Below, piece after piece: positions 57,801-64,000 of a DNA stretch of 64,000 bases. Position 1 is the first letter of the stretch; each line of letters starts with the position of its first letter. Position numbers and translations under genes: made by a program. Source of the DNA: Platanthera guangdongensis (taxonomy: Eukaryota; Streptophyta; Magnoliopsida; Asparagales; Orchidaceae); the NCBI GenBank assembly GCA_039583875.1, contig CM077149.1:154718249-154782248 (forward strand), in the 5' to 3' direction. A model generated the notes under the pieces. That model made no database searches. It had not been told where the DNA came from and saw only the letters and a list, made by a program, of their open reading frames with translations.

Positions 57801-58389
57801 GGGAGCATTCATTGCATCTTTGGATAATGTTATTGTACCTAACAATTGGCAGGTTGCCAAAGACGATTTGAAATGGAAGACAACGACGAAGGAAGAGATG
57901 AGGGATTTTGAGAAGAACAACACCTAGAAGTTGGCACGACTGTCAAATGACAAGAAGGTCATTGGGTGCAAGTGAGTGTTCAATGTGAAGCAAAACCTAG
58001 ATGGACAGGTTGTGCGCTACAAAACTCGATTGGTTGCCAAGGGATACAAACAGACCTATGACATCGACTATGACGAGACGTTTGCACCCATTACAAAGAT
58101 GAGCATCGTTAGGACTCTTATCAGCCCGGTGGTGAATGGTGGATGGATGTTGCACCGACTAGATGTGAAGAATGGATTTTTTCATGGAGTGTACATGGAA
58201 GTAACGTCGAGCTTTCGAACAAACCAAACATCAGGGAAGGTGTGTAGACTCAAGAAGTTACTTTATGAGTTGAAGTAGTCTGCTTGAGCTTGGTTTGATA
58301 GGATCAGGAGAGCCATGACAACCATAAGATATCAACAGACCAATGCTGACTATACCCTGTTCTTTAGGAGGCATGAAGCACACATTACA
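54890..58389 (+). pseudogene. F2 gag, protease, integrase and RT part (broken)
   Basis: Gag starts near 54967 (FPPIDLKLDGLTTHLSWSHS). The zinc knuckle is CYNCGNVGHLRQAF (about 55753-55795, the last Cys lost). The protease remnant DWIID.GVSCHVTGNADEF is near 56096, and the post-protease motif LSNVLHATSF near 56258. Integrase is LHHRRLRHPSF (56519), CDVCDLGK (56613), VIHSDVWGPC (56691) and remnants to 57300. RT is VRYKTRLVAKGYKQTYDIDY (58009-58070), LHRLDVKNGFFHGVYME (58150-58200) and KVCRLKKLLYELK. Stops and frameshifts occur throughout. The MITE at 58398 cuts the RT before its YVDD box. Confidence 0.8.
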
Positions 58390-58397
58390 GTGCTTGC

Positions 58398-60149
58398 CTT
58401 AATTATTAAAGGAGAAAGGCGCACCAAGGCGCAAAGAGGTCTTGAAGCTCAGGCGCAAGCATACGCCTAACGAAGCAAGACGCAACCACATTCATTTTAA
58501 AAAATAAACATCAAACATTAGTTCATCTTCTTGATCTGATTTTTCATCTATTATACTCATTATTCATTCACTACCATCATTTATATCTCTTAAAAAGTGA
58601 AATTAATGTGGTCACTTGTGTTGGATCGTGAGGCGCTCTTAGAGGGGGGTGAATAAGTGTTAACAATATTTTTTTCTTAAGCAGAGTTTACTTGGTGAAA
58701 GAGTTAAAGAAATCAAAACAAATTTTTCATAAACAAAACTAAACACTTATAAACTCATATGAATGAAAATGATAGTAATTTATTTCAAAAGTGATAAAGC
58801 TGAATACAACGTATCTCTATAGAGCTGGAGATTAAGGCTTATGAAAAATACAGTTTTCTTTTGATTTCACCGGTCCTTCTACAAGAACAGGCTGACTAAA
58901 GCGAATCTCTCCCTAGAGCTTGCTACTAGCCTTCCCTAGATCTAACCACGATCTAGTCGCTCCACACAAGTCGCTGATAACTCCCTAAGCTGCACAAGGA
59001 CCTATACGCCACGCACAAGATGGCGATTTCCTCCTAAGCCACACACGGACCTAGATGTCACGCACAAGGCGGCGATTTCTCTACCGATTACAAAGATGAA
59101 AGATAAGTTACAAAATAGAAATTCAAAATAAAAAATCCCTCAAAATGAAACTCTGAAGATGATATCGAATCCCCGCAAAGATTGCCTCAGATGCTGCGCA
59201 CGAACCGTCTCTTCTTCGCTCATGAACGTTCTTGGGAAAGTATGAGTTTTTGAAGGCTGGAGCTCTCTGGATGGAATGCACGAGAAATAATACTCCAGAT
59301 AATGAAATTCTTTCTCACCGCAGAAGAATTCGGCCTTTTTATATTTTTGATATATCGCCCGACGATAGTGGCTATTGCCCTCCAGCGATATCATCTCTGG
59401 CTGCCACGTGTCCCATGATTCTGAGGTTTTTGTGGGATGATTCGATCATCGGGCTATCGCCCGACGATATCCAATATCGCTTGGCGATACCTCCAAATAG
59501 TCGCTTAGTGGCTGGCTCGTATGGAATATGACCTTCGTCATGCCGACGTCATTTTCGCTATCGCCTGACGATAGTGGCTATCACCTGGCGATATATACTT
59601 TTTTACTTTTGCCGTCCGAACCTATTCCAGAGTGTAGATGACTTCGTTCTCATTCCGGAATGGGGTGACACGTTCCGTAACTCCTCCCGGATTGAAAGTT
59701 ATGGTCGTTTGAAGTTTAGCACACAAAACTCATCCTTTTTGTTTTTCTCTGAAGTGTACACACTTTTAGATCATGCCCATGACTGAGGACTTATCTCATC
59801 ATTCAACCTATACAACCTGCACATTATAAACACACAAAAGAGTAGATCAAATACATCACGGTACTTGTTATTCTCAAACCAAGAGATGTGAAACGTATGC
59901 TCCAACAACTCGTATCATATCTAACTCTTAACACTCGATTATATTTCACAAACACCAAATCATGCAAAAACTATTGATTTTTTATATTATTTCTTTTGTT
60001 CATTTGGAAAAAAGGTTTGCAACAGAAATTGCACTCAGACGTGCCTTTTATGCTCTAAAGGATCAAAAAAAGCGCACAAATGTGCATGTCCCTGAGCTTG
60101 TTGAGCCTGGAGTCTTAGGCGTGTCTGAGGCGCGCCTTTAACAACATAG
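58398..60149. mobile_element. hAT-like MITE in the F2 RT, interrupted by a solo LTR
   Basis: The 8-bp duplication GTGCTTGC is at 58390-58397 and 60150-60157, and RT coding sense resumes on the right (YVDNMIIT). The termini CTTAATTATTAAAGG and, inverted, CTATGTTGTTAAAGG are imperfect inverted repeats, followed by AGGCGC-rich subterminal repeats on both sides. Without the solo LTR it is about 460 bp and non-coding. The 8-bp duplication points to hAT. Confidence 0.72.
58619..59907. mobile_element. Solo LTR inside the MITE
   Basis: A 1289-bp sequence with perfect inverted ends TGTTGGA/TCCAACA, flanked by ACTTG and ACTCG (4 of 5 identical). It has no coding region. Between about 59350 and 59600 a TATCGCC(C/T)GACGATA palindromic word recurs, with variants such as TATCGCTTGGCGATA. 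Orientation cannot be fixed without an internal region. Confidence 0.72.
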
Positions 60150-60157
60150 GTGCTTGC

Positions 60158-61090
60158 TAAGTATGTGGATAATATGATCATCACGAGAGATGATGAGAAT
60201 GAAATTGTTTAGCTTTAGAAGAGATTGGACAAGGAATTTGAGGTGAGAGACTTGGGTAAGCTAAGAAACTTCATTGGCATTAGGTAGCCTGCGACATATG
60301 GGGAATTGTTCTATCCCAACGAAAATACGTTTTGGAACTACTCAAAGGGATAGGTATGCTGGGCTACAGTCCTGTCGTCTCTCCTATTGATTAAAAGTCC
60401 AAGCTCGGTGCAGAGGCGGGAGAGCCAATTGATAGAGAAAGGTACCAGAGGCTGGTAGGCCAGCTGATTTATCTGGGTCACACCTGTCCCGACATATATT
60501 TTGTTGTGAGCATGGTAGCTCACTCTATGGATGATTCTAGGGAGGGTCACTTGGATGCTGTATATCAGAGTCTTCAATATATGAAGAGCACACCTGGGAA
60601 GAGAATGATCTTACAAAATAATAAACATCTAAATATAGAGGGCTATTGCGACTCTGACTGAGCTAACTGTGCAGATGACAGATGATCCACATCATGATAT
60701 TACATGTTTGTAAGAGACAACCTTGGCTCCTGGAAAAGAAAGAAGCAAACTATAACTGCGAGATCTACAACCGAGACAAAGTACAGGGCCACAACCTTAA
60801 GTGTAGGGGAGATGTTATGGCTTAAAGTTCTGCTAGTTGGACTCAAAATAGATCAAAGAGACAAATGACATTGTGTTGTGATAACAAGTCAACTATTAGC
60901 ATTGCAAATAATCTCATCCAACATAATAAAACCAAGTATATAGAGATCGATAAAGAAAAGCTGGATGATAAAACACTAAAACTGAGACAAGTTGCTACAA
61001 AAGAGTAAGTGACTGATTGTCTAACCAAAGGACTTATGTAGATTGTTTGACAAGATAAGCTTAGTGGATATCTTTCGCCCACCTTGAGGA
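60158..61090 (+). pseudogene. F2 RT end and RNase H (broken)
   Basis: RT resumes with YVDNMIITRDDENEIV (Asp-Asp box read as Asp-Asn) and FEVRDLGKLRNFIGIR (about 60237-60285). RNase H follows: EGYCDSD.ANCADDR.STS (about 60640-60690), WKRKKQTITARSTTETKYRA (about 60735-60790) and the tail before the polypurine-like GAGGAGGAATTC at 61086-61097. Many stops are present. Confidence 0.78.
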
Positions 61091-61097
61091 GGAATTC

Positions 61098-61248
61098 TGA
61101 TATTTGGCGTGTAAATAACGCAAAATGGTGTGCAGTTAGCGGGCTCCTCCTTTCTGTGTTTAGTCCAACACTCCAATTAAATGTTTAACTCTCCTTGTAT
61201 GTATATATATGGGCAAGAGGTAAAAAGTGAGGTTCAAAAATAAACTCC
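61098..61248 (+). repeat. 3' LTR of block F
   Basis: TGATATTTGGCGTG ... AATAAACTCCA. Matches 45163-45329. It is followed at about 61252 by TATGGTATCAATGCG, itself primer-site-like, which is unexpected after a 3' LTR. Confidence 0.7.
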
Positions 61249-62309
61249 AATATGGTATCAATGCGATGAGCATTCCTGCCCTAACTTCTCATAAAATATG
61301 AAGCAGACATAATGCACAGACCTGCAGGATCGATTGCATTCACAACATCCCGCTATGATTACACCTAGTTCACATCGTTTGGCTGATGTCCCATATCATC
61401 TAATAAGTGCCCACAATGCTTTCTTATAATTGTTCGTCGGTCCTCAACCTATCTTCAACTCCGTGTGTTCTTTCGGCTCTCGCCCATCCCTTCAAAATCT
61501 CGAGACGTGGATCATTTCATCTTAATCCACGTATCGGTGCATTACCCTAATCCTTAGATGATGGATTCCTATCTTCATGTCTGTTATATTCTTGTTGTTC
61601 TGCCACCATGTACTCGTGGCCTTGCCAATGTCAGCAATCGAGTCCAAGTCAACCGCTGTCGTGCTGTCATGGGTCTTTCTGGTGTTTGTTCATCCACTTG
61701 TCTCTTTGGCGACAACACCAGTAATGCTTGTCTGACTCCTGAGGGTGCAACATGGGTCGATTCAGTTCAGTTCCACTCAAAACCAAGAACTGATCCATAT
61801 AGGTTTGATTCCGATTTTCGGAACCGAAACCAACCCATGTACCCAAGGTATAAAACCAAATCCGAACAGAAAAACTCGGTTCGGATTCGATTCAGTTCTC
61901 GATTCCACACATGCATCACAATATGTTCATATAAACTTATGTATGAGTAAACATTCCTGACTATTATATTCATTTAAGCCAATACTAAGCATAAAATATA
62001 TTTTATAAAGACAATAATATGACTAGACCATAACATGATTACAGGAGAAAAAAAATTGTACATAATATTTCTTCAATTTGCGCTAGCATATCCTTAGAAG
62101 AGAAAAAAAAACGCATACAATATCGTGAACTAATTTTTGAATATAGTACTATCAGGATCATATTGAAAAGGTTGTGAATATGTAAGAAAGGTGAAGATTT
62201 TAAGTTTAACTTCAATTATTACAGAAGGATCATATTGAATGAAATAAGGATCACACAACTAATGTATTTTTGATATTTAATTTTAATATATTGGTTTTTG
62301 GGCTGGTTC
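61249..62309. other. Non-coding region, probably CRK intron or older repeats
   Basis: No exon with kinase similarity was found. At about 61760-61910 the sequence is rich in GGTTCGGATTCG-like words and their complements, as in a simple-repeat-rich plant element. The rest is AT-rich. Confidence 0.4.
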
Positions 62310-62339
62310 TGGGTACCTGAATGTAAGAGCCGGGGTCAT

Positions 62340-62830
62340 ACCCTAGTGAACTCTGACTGCCCCGGATCGAAGGTTCGCCCTTCTCCCCTGCAGTAGGTCA
62401 CGACGTCGTTGGGGCAAGCCCCACTCGCGTTCGCCAAACGGCTGGTAGGGTCTACCTCTCGCCGTCTCTGGGGACTTGCCTCAATGATCTCTCACTGCCC
62501 CGAATCAAAGGTTCGCCCTTCACCATCTCGATAGGTTACGACACTGTCAGGGTTTGCCCCCCTCGCAGTTGCTCAGGTTCAAAGGTCACCCTTCACCACA
62601 ATCAACGACACCCCCGGTTCGATTGACTCGACCTCTACCCGACTAGAAGTGTTCTACCCATGCCCTAATAGTACGTTGAGATGTCGTCTGGGTCTTGTCC
62701 TTCAATCGCCAACTAATCAGTGGCATCCCCCAGCTCGATGCTCTGATCTCTCACTACCTGACTAGAAGTGTTCGTCCTTTGTCCTGATAGTAGGTTGAGA
62801 CATCACATGGGTCTCATCCTTCAACCACGA
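62340..62830. repeat. Degenerate tandem repeats
   Basis: Recurring words CTGCCCCG(G/A)ATC(G/A)AAGGTTCGC, GTAGGT(C/T)ACGAC, CCCGACTAGAAGTGTTC and GTTGAGA(T/C)(G/A)TC mark at least two repeat types of roughly 100-120 bp, far more diverged than the array of element C. Confidence 0.6.
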
Positions 62831-63087
62831 ACATCCAAAAAGGAGATCGTAGTCACGCATAAAGCGACGGTGCTAACACCACACAAGCTCAAAATAAGGC
62901 TTTACGCTAGAAAAATCTACAAACAAAGATGCGATGCGAAGAGGGCATCCTAATCGCCGCAAACAAGAGCTACCACAAAGTACGAGTACATAACCTCAAA
63001 TACAGATACAAGTCCACCACACAATGGCAGAAACATGCAAATACAACTAACATAAACTACATGAGCAAAAATATAAAAGCGAGACCA

Positions 63088-64000
63088 CTACTCGCCCACT
63101 ACATCAACATCAGAATCAGAGCCCAAGTCTTCGTCTTCAGAAAGATCATCAAAACCAAGGCCAGAAACATTGCACTTGAACTTCCATGCCACCATCCGAA
63201 CAGCCTTCGATACTCCGCACCTGAGAGTAACCTCTCAAACATCCTCCATCTGGGGCTCAACCTCTCTGGTTCAGATCTCCTCTCGGACCTCTTCAGAAAT
63301 CAAGCAATGATCCCGCATGTAGTCAAGAGAATCCCTGCACTCAACAAGTCCTGCAGCCTTCAACTCTGCGGCCCGCTCTTGTGAAGAAAGGGGTTCCACC
63401 TCGGCCTTTGAAGCCCCTAGCTTAGTCTCCAGACCAGTCACATCTCCATGTGCGCCCTCCAATAGCCGCACAACCTCCTCCGTAGAGGACTACTCTAAGC
63501 AAAGCTCTTCTCGCAATTGCTCCACCTCAACCTTTAGCGCCGACACAACTTGTCGAAAACGAGATACCTCACGATCTCGCCTTCCTCTCAAATCAGAAAG
63601 GGAACTCTCCGCTCCCCGAAACTTCTCCTGAAGTTCAAGATACTCATCCTTCAGGATCACGTAGTGATCATTCAACGTAAGCACTATGTTGGTCTGAGCC
63701 TCGATCTGCAACAGAAACAAATGAGTCAGATACAATAAGAAACAACAAATGAAATAAAAGAAAATCTTTTTACTAACCACGCTATTCATCGCCCTCAAGG
63801 ATGAAGACACGCTTTTCCCTTCCACCGCTTGAGGCGCAGAAACCTCCATAGGAGAAGCCTGAGGGGCAAAAAACCCCAGGACCTCAAGGTCAGGATCGGC
63901 CAGCGTTGCCTTAACTCTGGAGCTGCAAGGAGCCTCCTCTACCAGACAATCTCTCGATTGTGAAGAAGATCGAGGCTCGAGGTCCGCATTGTCATAGACT
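63088..64000 (-). pseudogene. Antisense coiled-coil ORF of fragment H (5' part outside window)
   Basis: On the minus strand the frame is open from the window edge through YDNADLEPRSSSQSRD to AMNSV. A GT-AG intron of about 70 bp (63777-63708, CTGTTGCAG acceptor) follows, then a coiled coil (IEAQTNIVLTLNDHYVILKD, EYLELQEKFRGAESSLSDL, VSALKVEVEQLREELCLE). A TAG near 63490, a TGA at 63271 and one more TGA near 63232 interrupt an otherwise continuous frame. The frame ends in an acidic tail (GFDDLSEDEDLGSDSDVDVV) at 63088. The layout resembles exons 2-3 of antisense gene 1 in element C. The N-terminal domain lies outside the window, so its family is inferred. Confidence 0.5.

Larger units (their letters stand above)
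45163..61248 (+). mobile_element. Composite degenerate Ty1/copia block F in the CRK intron
   Basis: Similar short LTRs (45163-45329 and 61098-61248) bound a block holding two related gag-pol sets. F1 is gag-protease-integrase (45990-54020). F2 is gag-protease-integrase-RT-RNase H (54890-61090). An LTR end and primer site at 54402-54525 lie between them. It may be a head-to-tail insertion, one element inside the other, or a recombinant tandem. Both sets are full of stops. Later insertions are element G (47275-52796) and a MITE (58398-60149). Confidence 0.6.
62310..64000 (+). mobile_element. Fragment H of a second Tat-like gypsy element
   Basis: Degenerate tandem repeats (62310-62830) are followed by a minus-strand intron-containing ORF with an acidic C-terminus (63088 to beyond the window). 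This is the same order as the region between pol and 3' LTR of element C. No pol or LTR lies in the window. The left border is a guess. Confidence 0.5.

Noticed and set aside
61249..62300. Upstream CRK exon to the right of block F
   Set aside because: Searched by eye for kinase or EF-hand codons on the minus strand and found none.
63708..63777. Apparent transmembrane segment (FFYFICCFLLYLTHLFLL) in the minus-strand ORF 63490-63849
   Set aside because: It is a translated T-rich intron with GT-AG ends, and coding sense is continuous when it is removed.
1..64000. tRNA, rRNA or snoRNA genes
   Set aside because: Only tRNA-complementary primer sites of retrotransposons were found. No cloverleaf or rRNA-like sequence was noticed.

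Overview
The window is plant nuclear DNA, almost certainly from a flowering plant. It is dominated by LTR retrotransposons (Ty1/copia and Ty3/gypsy of the Tat and Athila types), with TIR elements, solo LTRs and one host exon. That exon (44772-44939, minus) matches the plant-specific CDPK-related kinase (CRK) family. No bacterial, organellar, rRNA or tRNA genes were seen.

Left third (1-22113) is a three-layer nest. An old minus-strand copia element A (LTR 325-1661, pol tail 21935-22113) is split by copia element B (1675-21929, perfect TSD TGAAG). B is split in its integrase zinc finger by a Tat-type gypsy element C (4308-18150, perfect TSD CCAGA). C carries gag, protease, RT, two RNase H domains and integrase. 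It then has about 20 copies of a 112-bp tandem repeat and two minus-strand, TATA-preceded, intron-containing genes between pol and the 3' LTR. The first of these has the plant 'putative gypsy type transposon' (Transposase_28-like) domain.

Middle (22114-38476) holds an unassigned decayed minus-strand ORF (22140-22973), a pair of related small secreted-peptide-like loci (24201 and 36697, both minus) and a degenerate minus-strand copia D (25030-30644). It also has a hAT-like MITE interrupted by a solo LTR (31048-32734) and partly duplicated in tandem, a TIR element (34770-35972), and an LTR-like stretch with GC-rich tandem arrays.

Right half (38477-64000) starts with an Athila-like gypsy element E (5' LTR, gag, protease, RT-RNase H) running into a 500-N gap. 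Next comes the CRK exon. About 220 bp upstream of it, in its intron, lies a composite degenerate copia block F (45163-61248). F hosts a very young copia element G (47275-52796) with LTRs that differ visibly only by one GA unit, TSD AACTC and an uninterrupted 1391-codon Gag-Pol. F also hosts a hAT-like MITE that itself holds a solo LTR. The right edge (62310-64000) is a fragment of another Tat-like element with degenerate tandem repeats and an intron-containing antisense ORF, the same layout as in C.

Most coding capacity is decayed. The only clearly intact protein gene is the G polyprotein. The CRK exon is open and correctly spliced on both sides, but the rest of that gene is not visible.
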